Assembly: GCF_047511655.1 (NCBI RefSeq)
Contig: NC_133394.1
Coordinates: 112,801,343 to 112,865,342, forward strand
Source: Castor canadensis
Taxonomy: Eukaryota > Chordata > Mammalia > Rodentia > Castoridae
Direction of reading: 5' to 3'
DNA length: 64,000 bases
Below are positions 21,765 to 33,742 of the stretch, piece after piece; the stretch's first letter is position 1; each line of letters begins with the position of its first letter. The notes beneath the pieces were generated by a model. That model ran no database searches. It saw only the letters and a program-made list of their open reading frames with translations, and had not been told where the DNA came from. The translations under genes and the position numbers were made by a program.

Positions 21765-21930
21765 ATCTTTTGCCTTATACAAGAATTATTTGTAATCTTA
21801 CCAGCGTCTCTCCATCAAATGATAAATTCTTTGAGGAAACTGCACTGTAACTCAACCTTGAATCTACTGAAGTGCTTGCTCAAAACAAAGCATGCACTCA
21901 GCAGGCACCGAATGTTTACAAAACTGAATT
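21765..21930 (+). mobile_element. L2 3' end fragment
   Basis: Pattern of an L2 3' terminus: ATAAATTCTTTGAGGAAACT, then CACTCAGCAGGCACCGAATG and TTTACAAAACTGAATT. Low identity, so the call rests on the order of segments. Confidence 0.45.
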
Positions 21931-22331
21931 ACTGACAAATTGTGCATCTTGGTGCTTTTTCCTAGTTGTTATTTCAGCAGGATTTGTTTTGGCCCCAGGA
22001 CACACAATGTCTTTATTATTCTTATTCTTAATTTGCATAATCCAAATCTGTTAACTTCATTGTGACCCTTTCATCTTTTTACATTTTCTTTCTGATCTGA
22101 TAAATAAGTCACATTGCACTGCTACAGGACTAAGAAATCCTTTAAGACTACAAGTCTTAAGTAGTTGAGTAAATACAAGAAGTAAATATGTATTTAACAC
22201 AAGAAGGGTACAGATAAATCAGGTTTCCTGATTGGTGGGGGACAGGAGACAGAGTTGTTTATAATCTATGTGCAGTTCCTAAAAATTGCAAATAAATGAT
22301 CTCAGATTAGGCACTGCCTTATTCTTTTTTC

Positions 22332-22374
22332 TGTGTGTGTGTGTATGTGTGTGTGTGTGTGTGAGTGTGTGTGT
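22332..22374. repeat. (GT)n microsatellite
   Basis: TGTGTGTGTGTATGTGTGTG repeats with two interruptions, followed by a remnant TTACTGGGGTTTGAATT of an antisense ID unit. Confidence 0.9.
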
Positions 22375-22845
22375 TACTGGGGTTTGAATTCTTTTCCACC
22401 AGCCCCTTGAATTCTTGGTTGATTAAAAACTGTCTCCGCTATGGAAAAGATAGCAGTGAGGCCCTTGTCACACTGTGCTGAGTATAAACCATGCTTAGCT
22501 TCAGAAGGAGTTCTGGTCATTGCTGGTTCCCAGCCTCCTGTGGTTAAAGTGACACTGGTGATGGGTGTACTTATGGCCCCGGGGAAGGGCAGACAAGAGG
22601 AAGAATATGAGTAGGGAAAGATGACTAGAATGTATGTTCTTCAAAAACACACCTGATGTTTTGTGTTTGGTGGAGGCAAGGTGGTATATACTTTATCGTC
22701 CACACTGATTTGGATACTCCTTTGTGTGAAAGGGGTAACGGGCATACAGCAGGCATTGGGCAGTCCAGAGTGAATGGTCTCCAGAGTGTAGGGGGTTATA
22801 GTGACCCCTCTGCTACTGCCTGTTTCAATTAGAAGGGTTTTGTTT

Positions 22846-22981
22846 TGAGACCAGGTCTCACCATATAGCCCAGGCTGACCTTGAACTCACTACGTGGTCC
22901 AGTCTGGCCTCAAACTTGTCATCCTCCTGCCTCAGCCTCCCAAGTGCTGGGTTTACAGAAGTACACCACCAATGTGGGCTC
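22846..22981 (-). mobile_element. B1 SINE, near full length
   Basis: Antisense B1 including the internal duplication typical of rodent B1: TTTTGAGACCAGGTCTCACC, TGACCTTGAACTCACTACGT, CTGGCCTCAAACTTGTCATC, CTCAGCCTCCCAAGTGCTGG. Confidence 0.88.
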
Positions 22982-23423
22982 CCATTTCATTTAGGATTGT
23001 GCTCTCTTCTAGGCCTTGGGTCCCTCTGGAAGAACACCTTGGAGATGTGGCTGCAGGGGTTGAGTGTTCCTGACTAAGCTTGGAGGAGGGTGTGAAGAGA
23101 GAGTGCGTGAGAGCTGCAGAAGGCACAAAGACACCAACAGCATTGACTTGCAAATTTAAAAATGAGCCTTGGCCAAAACCACCGCCACCACCACCATCAT
23201 CATTATAGTAATCATACATAATAGTAATTATGCATTTGTGGATAATAAACAGAGCTACCCACCTTGCTATTGGGAATGCCTGTAAGACTTCTTAATGGGT
23301 CATAACCCTGTCAGGATATAATACTAGCTAATGTCTACTGAATAATTAAGAGATCTGTGATTCAAGTACCTGTACCTCACATTACTCCTTCAAACAACCC
23401 TTTGAGAGGTCTATTATCTGTTT

Positions 23424-23542
23424 GGGGGTTTTTTTTGAAACACGGTCATGCTATATAGCCCAGACCGACCTCAAACTTGTCATCCTCCTGCTTCAACCTT
23501 TGAGTGCTAGAGATTGCATGTATGACCATACCTGGCTTTTGA
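23424..23542 (-). mobile_element. B1 SINE, diverged
   Basis: Antisense: TTTTTGAAACACGGTCATGC, CAAACTTGTCATCCTCCTGC, GACCATACCTGGCTTTT. Lacks the duplicated segment of the 22846 copy. Confidence 0.8.
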
Positions 23543-23999
23543 GCCCCATCTTCCTGATAGGTCAGATAAGCTACTTAAGATCACTTAAGTAAGTGATGGA
23601 GCAGGCTGGGGACCCAGGCAGCCTGGTCAACCACTATGAGCTACCTCTCCACTCACTGCAGTGTGCTGTTGTCCCAGGTTAACACTGTGCTAAGTTCCCA
23701 ACTTCACACTTAACTCCTCAGAACTAAAGAGCAGGAATTGATTTTAACACCCCTGTAACTTCCAGTTTCTTACCCTGGAGAAAAGTTCAAACCTTGCTTG
23801 CTACAAAGCAACCCTCTATATAAAAATGAAAGTGTGTGGCAATTAGGACAGTTTGAACCCCAACAGGGTAGTTGATGATTTTAAGGAAGTTGACTATTTT
23901 TAAGGTGTGATTCTAGCATTGAGCTAGTATTAAAAATAGAGTCCTTACAGTTTAGAGATATGTGCCATATTTATGATGCAATGTTATGCTGTTTGAGAT

Positions 24000-24182
24000 T
24001 CACTTCAGAATTTACCAGTGGGAGGGAGAGAGGGAGAGGGAGGTAGGGAATGGGTGGGAATAAAGATGAAGCAAGATTGAACAAGTGGTTGTTAAAGCTG
24101 GGTGGCAGGCTGTGGGGATCCATTATACTATTGATAGTATTATAGATGTATAATTTTTCCACAATAAACAGTTTTTAAAACA
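24000..24182 (+). mobile_element. Old L1 3' end (L1M-type)
   Basis: GGATCCATTATACTATTGAT, then TATAATTTTTCCACAATAAA at the end, the usual terminus of ancient mammalian L1s. Preceded by a purine-rich GGGAGAGGGAGGTAGGG stretch. Confidence 0.6.
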
Positions 24183-24519
24183 AAATTGTTTGTGGTATTT
24201 AACCAAATGGAGAAAACCATGGAAATGACACAGCTGTTGGGTAGCAAAATCTATGCCCAGCTCTCACCAGCAAGCTTGAACCTGACCAAGGCCCCCTGAA
24301 TGGTCTGGGACCATGTCCTGCTGTCTGAAAATGAGAAGTTTGCCCCTGGCAATCTCCAAGTTTGCATCCAGCTCTAAAATGTTATGATTCTCTGATGGGG
24401 GGCAGGGTGCAAAAGTTACCAGCAAAAAGTATTCTCCAACTCTTTGCCCTGGCTAGCTCCAGCCAAGAAGAGCTGTTGAAAACAACCCAACTTCATGCCT
24501 GCATTTCTGGCTTTCCTTA

Positions 24520-24718
24520 CTTTCACTCCCTAGCCATGTGACCTTGGACATTTATTTCACTTCTATGCCCCTCAGTTTCCTCATCTGGACTGAGAATAGG
24601 GTCCTCACCATGGCCTGTGGCTACGATGAATGACAATTACCTGAGATATACTTGCATAGCACTGACAACAGCGCCTGGCATATAGTAAGCACCCAATAAA
24701 CGCCAGATACATCTCTTA
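24520..24718 (+). mobile_element. MIR SINE
   Basis: Sense MIR: TAGCCATGTGACCTTGGACA, CCCTCAGTTTCCTCATCTGG, then CGCCTGGCATATAGTAAGCA and CCAATAAACGCCAG. One of the longer MIRs here. Confidence 0.85.
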
Positions 24719-24719
24719 C

Positions 24720-26825
24720 TATCTCCATTTGATGGAGGCCCTGTTATTAAAACTAACTGTGGCTCAGTGAGGATAAGTGATTTAGCCAAAGTCTATCTGT
24801 TTTAATAAACAGTGCAGTAGACACTTAAGCACAAATTTCTGATCATAAATCCAGCTTTGCTTCCACTCCAATTACCCTCCTAGGGCATTATTACGAAAAA
24901 TAGCAAATGATGAAGGATTATACCAGGCAATAATCTAGGAGGGATAAGGTAGTGTCCTAAGACTCCAGCAGCCATCAGAAAATAACTTAACGTTTGTTAT
25001 TAACACAAAAACTTAGTCTGAGTCCCAGACTGCGGCCCCTGGGTCTTGGAGCCAGCCGGCCTCTCTCCCAGACAGCCTGGAGCCCGGCACAGAGCAGTTG
25101 CAGAGCCCTGGGTGGCTGGGAGGTAAATTACAGCAGCACTGAGAGCCAGCCAAGCCCAGAGAGAGGGACTGGGTGTTCTTTTGTTTGTGCACTGGAACGC
25201 TTCATAACCTTGCACACTGGGCCCTTTGGAAGGAACTGGGCCTTGCACACATACTGACCTCAGGTGACCAGGAATGATTTGTCAAAGTGTGGCTTTTGGT
25301 GAATTTTCCCAGTATCTACTATCCCCAGCATCTCTTCTCTCTCTGTAGCCTTAACCCATCTCTCAAGTTTAATTTTCACTAGTAATTTTAGAGATACTAT
25401 GTGCCAGGGATGTAAGATTGATTTCTGTTCACATAAAGTTTAAAGATGTACAGTGAAAAGCCTGGAGGAGCTCATAGAAAAATATATGTAGGACGATACA
25501 AAGTAGGTGCAATGTTCAGTTGAACCCTACAACTGTGGTCAATTCAGCTTTTTGACTGGCAAAAAAACAATAGAAGACTATTTTATCTGGCTCCACCTTG
25601 TATGTAAATATATTATTGAAAAGACATGTGCCAAACTGTAATCATCTTTGGGAAGGAGGATAAATTTTGGGGATGGGAGGGAAGATATTTCTTCTTCTCT
25701 GTTTTTATACTGTGTGAACATTTATTCAAATACACTCATATATTACTTTTATTACTTAAAATTAAAAATTTAGCTACACCAAATACTTTCCGGAGTGAAG
25801 TTGGGAGTTTATAAATATTTATGTCAAATTAAATAGTTATCTTCAAATGCTCTCAGGTTTCACATATATGAGGCTCAGATGTCACCACCCTCCAGGTTCC
25901 CCACCTGATTGAGTTCTGTATTTGTCTCAGTGTGACTATTTATTTATTTAGAAGGGGAGAGTACTGGGATAGTTTTCTTTTGATTTGGTTTTTATTTGGT
26001 TTTCAAAATGGAGGAGACATCGCTAACCCCTGAAGACTGGTCTAGAGCCCTAGGACCTGTTCCCATTGTTCCCTGTGTGCCCAGGCATTTCACATGGTAC
26101 TGAATTTCCCCTGTCTTGCTTGTGTCTCCCAGCCTTCTGGCTCCCAGCACTACAAGCAACCAGAAGATAACTGCCATGTCTCTGCACAGTGACCTCCCTC
26201 CTGTAGCAAGTCCAGTACAATAGAGCTCATCACTATTCGTTAAATGAATAACAGCTTACATGCATGGGGGAGGGAGAGATTCTTTTTCCTAAATTGTTCA
26301 TTTTACCTTAAAGAAAATACATGCCACACTTACAGCAATGACAGAATAACGCTTCAAAGAAGTACTTGTGTAATGGTTCAAGGGCAATGAGCTAAAAGCA
26401 AATCGGAAACTTCTTCATGATTTGTTCAAAGCCCACGAACACTTCCACATGTTTTAAACGTTAATAAGCAGCTCTCTAGGTCAGTGGGTTAAGTAATAGC
26501 TATGGTGGGAAGTGAGAGGTGATGAAATACACGGGAATTACATTCGGGATGGCTTGTCTCACTAGAGACATCACAATGGCGTGTGATGATTTAACCATGC
26601 TGTCTCTCCCTGCGCTCAGCAAGCGTGGCACGGTGGCCATGTTTCTCTTTACTCTGACAGCTGCAGGGCCTGGGAAGATTCAGGAAATATTGGGAAGTAT
26701 CCGTGGGTTGCATATTGGGTCACCTCCTTCTGAGTGAAAGAAAGACAGAAAATCACTACTTTTAACCCAACTGTTTGGAGCTGATTATAGTTCTTTCATT
26801 GTCTTTTCCTTACTCCTTGCATTTG
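24720..26825. other. Intergenic, nothing firmly recognised
   Basis: Unique-looking sequence. AGTACAATAGAGCTCATCAC near 26214 could be a short L2 tail. Short frames at 24994-25257 and 26519-26737 show no gene features. Confidence 0.45.
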
Positions 26826-26828
26826 ACT

Positions 26829-26928
26829 TTTTTTTTTTTTTTTTTTTTGCAGTACTAGGGGTTGAATTCAGAGTTTTGTACCTGCTAGGCAGGTGCTCTA
26901 ATGCTTGAGCCACACCTCCACGCTTGAC
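26829..26928 (-). mobile_element. ID-like tRNA-Ala SINE
   Basis: Antisense with a long poly-T head: GCAGTACTAGGGGTTGAATT, CTGCTAGGCAGGTGCTCTAA, TGCTTGAGCCACACCTCCAC. Confidence 0.85.
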
Positions 26929-27024
26929 TTTTTTCTTTTTTGAAGAAAAAAGGCCGAAGAAAAGGAATAAAGATTCTGTGAGCACAAAATTGCTGTTTCT
27001 TCACTGAATACTGGATGATAACAA

Positions 27025-27118
27025 AGGGGCTGATGGAGTGGCTCAAGTGGTAAAGCGCCTGCTTAGTAAGTGTGATGCCCTGAGTTCAAACCCCAGTACT
27101 GCCCCCCCCAAAAAAAAC
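27025..27118 (+). mobile_element. ID-like tRNA-Ala SINE
   Basis: Sense unit: GGGGCTGATGGAGTGGCTCA, AGTGGTAAAGCGCCTGCTTA, CCCTGAGTTCAAACCCCAGT. Flanked by short ATGATAACA direct repeats (about 27014 and 27127), consistent with target duplication. Confidence 0.85.
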
Positions 27119-27404
27119 CCCACAGAATGATAACAGTAATGTGTGCCAGGTACATTCTTAAAGTCACTGGTTGGGATAAGGGAGTATTTTCCCCAGCAGG
27201 AGACATTTGACAATACCCAGGAGCATTTTAATTGTGAAGACTAGAGGAGAAGGGGTGGGGGGAGGTGAAGCTGGCAATTAATGATGGAGTCTAAGAAAGC
27301 TACTATACATGCCCAGGACGCCCCTTTCCCCCACACCAAAGAATTGTTTGGCCCCAAATGTCAACAGTATTGCAGTTGAGTACCTACTCTTGATGAATTA
27401 CCTC

Positions 27405-27648
27405 CCTTTTTTAATTTTTGGCAGTTCTGGGGTTTCAACTCAAGGGCTCACACTTGCTAGGCATACCCTCTACCACTTGAGCCACTCCACCAGCTGGTTT
27501 TTTGCAGTTTTTTTTCGGGGGGGAGGAAGAGGTGGGATAAGGTCTCCCAAACTATTTGCCCTGGGCTGGCTTCGAACTGCGATTCTCCTGATCTCTGCTT
27601 CCTGAGTAGCTGGGATTACAGGGGTGAGCCACCAGTGTCCAGCTGATA
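27405..27648 (-). mobile_element. Composite SINE with 23-bp target duplication
   Basis: Antisense near-full-length element: GCAGTTCTGGGGTTTCAACT, CTACCACTTGAGCCACTCCA, CTCCCAAACTATTTGCCCTG, GCTGGGATTACAGGGGTGAG. A 23-bp duplication flanks it at 27382-27404 and 27649-27671 with two mismatches, so the insertion is moderately old. Confidence 0.88.
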
Positions 27649-27689
27649 ACCTACTTTTGATGAATCACCTCATTTATAATACCAAGAAA

Positions 27690-27795
27690 AACCTAAATGT
27701 TTATTGTCTCCATTTTTTAGATGAGGAAACAGAAACATGGAAAGTTTAGATAGCTTCCTCCAGACCTCACAGCTAGAATAATGCACTCATTTTCC
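27690..27795 (-). mobile_element. MIR fragment
   Basis: Antisense MIR: CATTTTTTAGATGAGGAAAC, AGACCTCACAGCTAGAATAA, GCCTGCCTGACTCTGGAG. Confidence 0.65.
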
Positions 27796-27799
27796 GTCA

Positions 27800-29105
27800 A
27801 GCCTGCCTGACTCTGGAGACCTTAACCTTGACTGTGGTATATTGGTGGAAGAAGAGCAGATAACCTTTGAGTTAGCTGTGACTTTTATGATCAACAGAGA
27901 ATTGCTACCAAAGCATCCTAGTGCTCATCACTGTCACCTTTTTAGAAGCTTGGAAGCAAGGGACTTCAACTCTACTTCTTTACTTTGCTCAGTATGGGAG
28001 TTTCTCTGGGAAAAAGAAAAATTATACTTTAAAATAAAAGTGAATTCTGTGAGTGTGATAAGTGTTTCTTTGCCATCTTTCCAACGTAAGCATCCTGAAA
28101 TTGTATTATTTTATTAAGATACTGATTTATAATTAGGAATAGTAATATTTAATAAAAATACTCACAAAGAAGTTTGTAAGTAGTTCTCCAAAATAATGAA
28201 AGTATTAGCAAAATAATGAAATATGAAGTTCAGCCTTTCTTTGTCATTAAATTTTTCTTTAGCCATACACACTGGTGGCAGAATGTAATGTGAAATTCAT
28301 GAAACAGCCTTATATTCCTTATCCGCTGTCATTTTCCATATGTATAGGAATTGAACATTTAAGTATTTCTGTAACTGAGAAGGGCAGTAATACCAGGCCC
28401 AGAAACAAGACATTTCACATGGTTGTAACTGTATTTTATATAGAAGTGCTCCCATTCCCTTCAAAGTTTCCAAAGGACTGTCATTGGTAGACTGCACTGA
28501 AAATCATCCATTTTCCATGAGGCTGAAACAGGTTCCATACATAAGAGTGGTGTAAAACACACTGGGAATATTAGTAGGTGTGCATGTTTCATCTCCCCTC
28601 GGTGAGTTATGCTTATTTTGTATTCCCTCATCTTGTCATAATCAGATTTCTTGCTTATTGGTTTATTGCCACATTAGACTTCATAATTTCCAGTCCAGGC
28701 ATCTCACAACATTCTCAGCCTTCTGCAGCCACGTAGAGGATCATTCAGCTCCAAACTATATCTGAAACCATCATCTTTGCTTCAATGCCTGAACTTTGTT
28801 GGACAGCTCATAAGTACTGCAAAATTGCTTGGATTCCAGTGAAGTAAGAAAGATGAAGGAAAAGAAATAGACCCAAAGAAATTCACAAAGAGAAGGAGAG
28901 GAAAAGGTTTCATAAACTCATAAAATTTGGGGACCCTTAAATATCTGAACTGTGGAGGTGTTGGTTATACTTTTTAAAAAAGGAGTACATTAGAACAAAA
29001 TCGTAGATAGTCATTTTATTTTCTCCCACTCCATGTCTCCCCATTCACAATATAGAGCAGCCACAGGACCTGGACTGAGATGTATATAAGGTAGATTTAC
29101 TTTGC
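27800..29105. other. Intergenic, nothing recognised
   Basis: AT-rich unique-looking sequence. Small frames at 27842-28117 and 28275-28490 are not gene-like. Confidence 0.5.
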
Positions 29106-29110
29106 CTCCT

Positions 29111-29309
29111 TTTTTTTTTTTGCGGTACTGGGCCTTGAACTCGGGGCCCTACCCCTTGAGCCACACCAGCAGCCCTTTTTTTTTTGTGATGGGTTTTTTC
29201 GAGATAGGGTCTTGAGAACTATTTGCCCTAGTTGGCTTTAAACTGAGGTCCTCCTGATCTCTGCTTGTTGAGTAGCTAGGATTATGTGGCGTGCGGCAGC
29301 GCCTGGCTA
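29111..29309 (-). mobile_element. Composite 7SL/tRNA SINE
   Basis: Antisense: poly-T, GCGGTACTGGGCCTTGAACT, a shortened ID part, TTTTCGAGATAGGGTCTTGA, TGAGTAGCTAGGATTATGTG. The ID part lacks its middle. Confidence 0.85.
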
Positions 29310-29405
29310 TTGCTTCCTCTTTTTATTGTGGTCAGTGTAAGAACACAGCCTGTGGTAAGCGCCAGGAGACCTAATGTGAATTCTTCATCACAAAAGTGAT
29401 TTAGG

Positions 29406-29487
29406 GAGTTAGAGTATAGCTGAGTGGCAGAGCACTTGCCTAGTATACCGGAGGCCCTGATCTGAATCCCTAACCCCCCACCCCCAA
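29406..29487 (+). mobile_element. ID-like SINE
   Basis: GTATAGCTGAGTGGCAGAGC, ACTTGCCTAGTATACCGGAG, GCCCTGATCTGAATCCCTAA. Closer to a classic ID element than to the composite right part. Confidence 0.75.
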
Positions 29488-29729
29488 AGTCAGTTTACTA
29501 GGAGGGCTGTTCCTCAAGTCTAACCTTAAATTAACATTAATTAATGTATATCACTGAACAAAATATATAATTTAAAGATATTCTAATTTTTAGATTCAAA
29601 GTAGAAGATAATGACAAATCCAAGTTAGAACCTCAAGATAACTTGGGCTCTTCCCTCCTTATCCCATCAACCCCAGCTCTCCAGTCCATGCTGCACACTT
29701 CAGGGAGAGTCTTTTTTTTTTTTTTAAAT

Positions 29730-30115
29730 AACAATATGATAATTCTGATGCCTCAGTCAAGAGTCTTAAATGACTCACTGTCACCTAAAAATAATCCACT
29801 GCTTTAGTGTGGCACGCGAGACCTTCTCAACGTGGCTGTAGCCTAGCTTTCCAGACTTATTTCTTGTCAATTCTCACTCCTTTTTATTTCTCTTATCACC
29901 CGAGAAACCTTAACTCCAGTCACAGCAGACATCAAACGTGTTACGATTGCCAGCCCCTTTGCCCAAGTGTTCCTTGCTGTTTCATCTGCCATCTCAACCC
30001 AACCTTCCAGGCTATTCTAAATGATACCTTCTCCCATTTCCATAGCACATTGCTTATTTCCCAGCAGTTTAAAACATCCAGTAGGCATTTTTTGTCACTT
30101 GCATAAGATATCCAT
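29730..30115 (+). mobile_element. L2-type fragment
   Basis: Segment order of the L2 3' region in sense orientation: CTTTCCAGACTTATTTCTTG, CCCCTTTGCCCAAGTGTTCC, TTGCTGTTTCATCTGCCATC, and AACCTTCCAGGCTATTCTAA. Diverged. Confidence 0.5.
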
Positions 30116-30116
30116 T

Positions 30117-31315
30117 ACTTGCGCTGGTTTCTGGGTTCTGGTTTCTGGGTTCCAGTTTTGTCTATCTTTTGAATCATGCCCACAGTTGTGAGGCTTGAAT
30201 TAGACAATCATAGAGAGGATGATTTTGACACTAACTTGTCTTGAGAAACTAAGAATAATATCTCCACTGGCCACTCTTGACATCTGGCATATTTCAAAGG
30301 AGTTTAGGTGAAAGTGTAATGAAAGATGCATTCTAATTAGGTCAATCCCCCCACCAACACACCCTGTAACTGTGAGCCTGGATTCATTCACTAGCAGGCC
30401 TGTATCAAGCAAGAGCATTTCCAGTATAAGTCCCTCAATCTTGACTGCCCAGTGTCAAGGCTTAAGATGCTCTGAAAATAATTTTTCCCACTTTTTGTTT
30501 TCTCCAAAAAGCCACTTCCTTTCAGTAATTCCAGTCATACAGTAATTAGCATATTGGAACAAGGATTTTGGCCTCAATGCCATACAATTTCCATTATAAT
30601 TTGCATAAACTTGGCAATTTAGTCTTGTCATTGCTCTTGCTGGAAATACACATAACCAGCAGACCAAACCTTCAACCTAAATAAGACCTGCTTGGGTACA
30701 TTGTACTCAGGAATTTGTAAACATAGAAAAATCAGTTCTCTGAAGCCTTTCTGAAGAAGCAACCACAACATTCCTTCAGTCCTCCACTCTTTTCCTTCTT
30801 CTGAAGAGACTCCCTATGCATGAAACAGAACAGCAAGAACAGCTTTCAACTCAAAGATTAAGGAGGAACCAGCAGCTACCAGATACCAGTCTGGCATAGG
30901 CCTGGTTAAAGTCCCTCAGCCCTGGTTGCAATCTAGAGAACTAAGGCATGTTAGCTCTGGAAATGACCTTGGGACAAGAGTCAACAACTCCAACATCTGT
31001 AGGTGCCAAGCAGGGAACATGAATGGATGAACAGGTTGGTGGGTGAGGGGCAGCCTTGTTTGGAATGTAAGAACTCCATTTATGGCCCGTAAGTGGTGAA
31101 CGCTGCTCTTGTGATAGTACTGGTAAGAACAAGAGGCCCTGTTGGCTAGAATTTCCAACTTTCCAAGGGAAGATGAAATCTACATTTTTTAGGTGAAATA
31201 TCCATATTTTGAACCTAGTTGGAATTAATTTTGAAGCACCACATAAGCCCTGGTAAAATCAGTCTACAGGTTGCATATGGCTTGGGGCCACCAGTTTGCA
31301 CTCTTTGTCTTAGGG
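30117..31315. other. Intergenic, nothing recognised
   Basis: Includes a short direct repeat (GGTTTCTGGGTTCTGGTTTC at about 30125). No gene seen. Confidence 0.45.
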
Positions 31316-31317
31316 AC

Positions 31318-31445
31318 CGTCCAATTCCTCATTTTACAGATGCAACACCCAAGATAAGATTTATTTCACACAGCCAGATGAAAGTAAGAACTTGACTAGA
31401 ACCCAAGCCCTCTAATTGCCAGTCCTCTTATAACCACACACCCAG
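31318..31445 (-). mobile_element. MIR fragment
   Basis: Antisense MIR: TTCCTCATTTTACAGATGCA, CACAGCCAGATGAAAGTAAG, ACCCAAGCCCTCTAATTGCC. Confidence 0.65.
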
Positions 31446-31761
31446 GTGAGGCATGGATCTGAGACAATTAGAATATAAGGACCAAATCAGCCTGGAGGGC
31501 TTTTGCTTGGTTCTCATCATGGATCCTGTGAGGACCATGTGAGGACCAGGCTCACTTGAGTTTGAAGACCATAGGATGATAGATCCATTTCAGGTCCCTC
31601 TAGTGCCTCTAAAATCCTTTGGAACTAGACTATTACTTCCCTAATATGAACCAATCATTAGATATACTGAAGAAGTCTTACAAAATATACATGTCCAAGG
31701 TCCAGTCTAGAATTAAATAAGCAGAAGCTCCAATGACATACATATTTTTACTAAGCTCCTA

Positions 31762-31930
31762 TCAGCCTGACTCAGTGGTACATGCCTATAGTCCCAGCTA
31801 CTTGGGAGGCTGAGGTAGGAAGATTGCTTGAGCCCAGCAGTTCAAGATCAGCCTGGGCAACAGAGTGAGACCCTGCCTCAAAATAAACACATAAAGACAT
31901 ACATACCTACGTAAACAAATAAACAAACAG
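31762..31930 (+). mobile_element. 7SL-derived monomer (FLAM/proto-B1-like)
   Basis: CAGCCTGACTCAGTGGTACA, AGTCCCAGCTACTTGGGAGG, GATTGCTTGAGCCCAGCAGT, TGGGCAACAGAGTGAGACCC, then an AAATAAACA-rich tail. Closer to the ancestral Alu-like monomer than to the composite elements, and it lacks a tRNA part. Confidence 0.8.
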
Positions 31931-31934
31931 GCTC

Positions 31935-32805
31935 TCATCAATGATTCTGAAATTTGACTTCTCCAGGCTGAGGACCAGGGGTCAATGTGGACCAGATAGT
32001 CCAGATAAATCCCAATCTAAGTTCACAGTCCTACAACATGGAGCAGTGTCCTACTGAGTGACTGATGATGTGTTAACTTCTCTAAGTTTAAAAATCATTA
32101 TTTTCTATGTTCTTGTTTTCTCACCCTTTGAAGGGGAAAAAAATAAGGGAAAACATGAGCAAACTATGGTGGTGAAACTTCTGGCTTTCCACTCTGCTGC
32201 TAGAGCAAGATGTTTTTATTCAGGAATGAAACTGAGCAGCTGCAGAGAACTACTTAATTAAATCATGAATGATAAATTCCTCATAAATTATACTTAAACA
32301 TTTTATAATTTTGATAGGTCTTATTTTTTACTATATCTGTAAACATTTAAGGAGAAGCTATGAATTAGATTTCAAAATAGATGAGTAATTTTAGACTGTG
32401 ATATCCATTTTCACAGCATTCCAGTTTATTTTAAGGGACAATTAGTAGCACTTATAAAAATGTATCTAATTGCTAGGCTAAATCAAACTCAGCAGTACTG
32501 GATGTTTTTACCCTCATCAGTCCTATTTATTTCCCTGCAGTGACCAAAACAAGTGAATAGAGGCAAAATATAAAATTCAAAAAGCAAATGCTTATGATAT
32601 AAACTTAATTATCATTTCTTAAATTAGCCCAGATTTACTTGAGCTGAACTCATCTCTAGGTCCCATAAATCACTTCTTATTTTGATCCTCTCCCCTGTAT
32701 AACCAGAGTGTATTCTGATCAAATGTAATTGGAACCCCTTCATGACAAGTACAAACAGTTGCTTGTATTGATCAGGGGCTTAACTTGTTTTCAAACAAGT
32801 CCTTA
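31935..32805. other. Intergenic, nothing recognised
   Basis: AT-rich unique-looking sequence. Confidence 0.5.
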
Positions 32806-32806
32806 T

Positions 32807-33092
32807 AAAACTCAGATTTTTAAAATCTTACCTGGGAACGGGTACCAGTGGGAGGGGGATGGGCACAAGGAAAGGGGGGAATGAGGGTGAATACGGTGGA
32901 TGTGTTTTGTATTCCATATATGGAAAATAAAAGAATGAAACCTGTTGAAATTGTTCTAAGAAGCGAGGGAGGGAAAAGAGGGAGAAAGATGGAGGAGAGG
33001 TGAATCTAACTAAGATATATTGTGAGCACATATGTAAATATCACAATGCACCCCCTGTACAACTAATAAAATCATAAAAAACTCAGATTTTT
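32807..33092 (+). mobile_element. L1 3' UTR fragment with target duplication
   Basis: The element at 32822-33077 contains GGGAACGGGTACCAGTGGGA, then AACTAAGATATATTGTGAGC, ACATATGTAAATATCACAAT and GTACAACTAATAAAATCATA, the usual 3' end of a rodent L1. AAAACTCAGATTTTT flanks it at 32807-32821 and 33078-33092. Confidence 0.82.
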
Positions 33093-33664
33093 TTAAATTA
33101 AAAAGCCCCTCAGATGTTCACAATGATGACGGTGGTGGTGATGGTGCTGTCTTGCTGCCAGGTCACTCCACCTGGTGGAGCAGGTCTTTCCATTTGTCTC
33201 TCAAGGCCATAGCTGTGTGCCAGCTTTCAAGGCATATGGTCCAAGAATCAGCTGAAGCATTGCCTTTTCATTGTTCCCTCTTTTTTTTGGAAATTAGAGG
33301 TGTGGTGGTTTTGAAGTGTTATGAGCTGAGTTAGCTTGTTCCTGAAAGGAAGAAATCAGCTTATTGTCTTCCTCCACGTCCAGAATTCAACAACAGAGAA
33401 GATCGCAAGGGTAAACCATTTCTTTTTCAGCCACTACCCACTGCACCACTTGCAGACAGCTTAGAACAAATCTTTAAAGGGCTCAGCAGGCATGGAGCCT
33501 TCTCAGTCTCAAATTTTTTTTTAAGTTAGTTCTTCATTTCTGTTCATTTTTTGGATAGAATTCTTAATTTATTTGGTTTTAAACTCCCCCACTATAGATT
33601 TCAGAATGATTGTAATAGGATAGGGTTTTGCCATTGACACTATCTGTTATAAAAAGCAAGTGGA

Positions 33665-33742
33665 GACGGGGGTGTTGCTCAGCAGTAGTGTGCTTGCTGA
33701 GCATGTGCACCAGGGCCCTGGGTTTGAGCTTTGCCACCAAAA
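33665..33742 (+). mobile_element. ID-like SINE, diverged
   Basis: GGGGGTGTTGCTCAGCAGTA, GTGTGCTTGCTGAGCATGTG, CCCTGGGTTTGAGCTTTGCC, followed by a purine-rich GGAGAAGG tail rather than pure A. Confidence 0.7.
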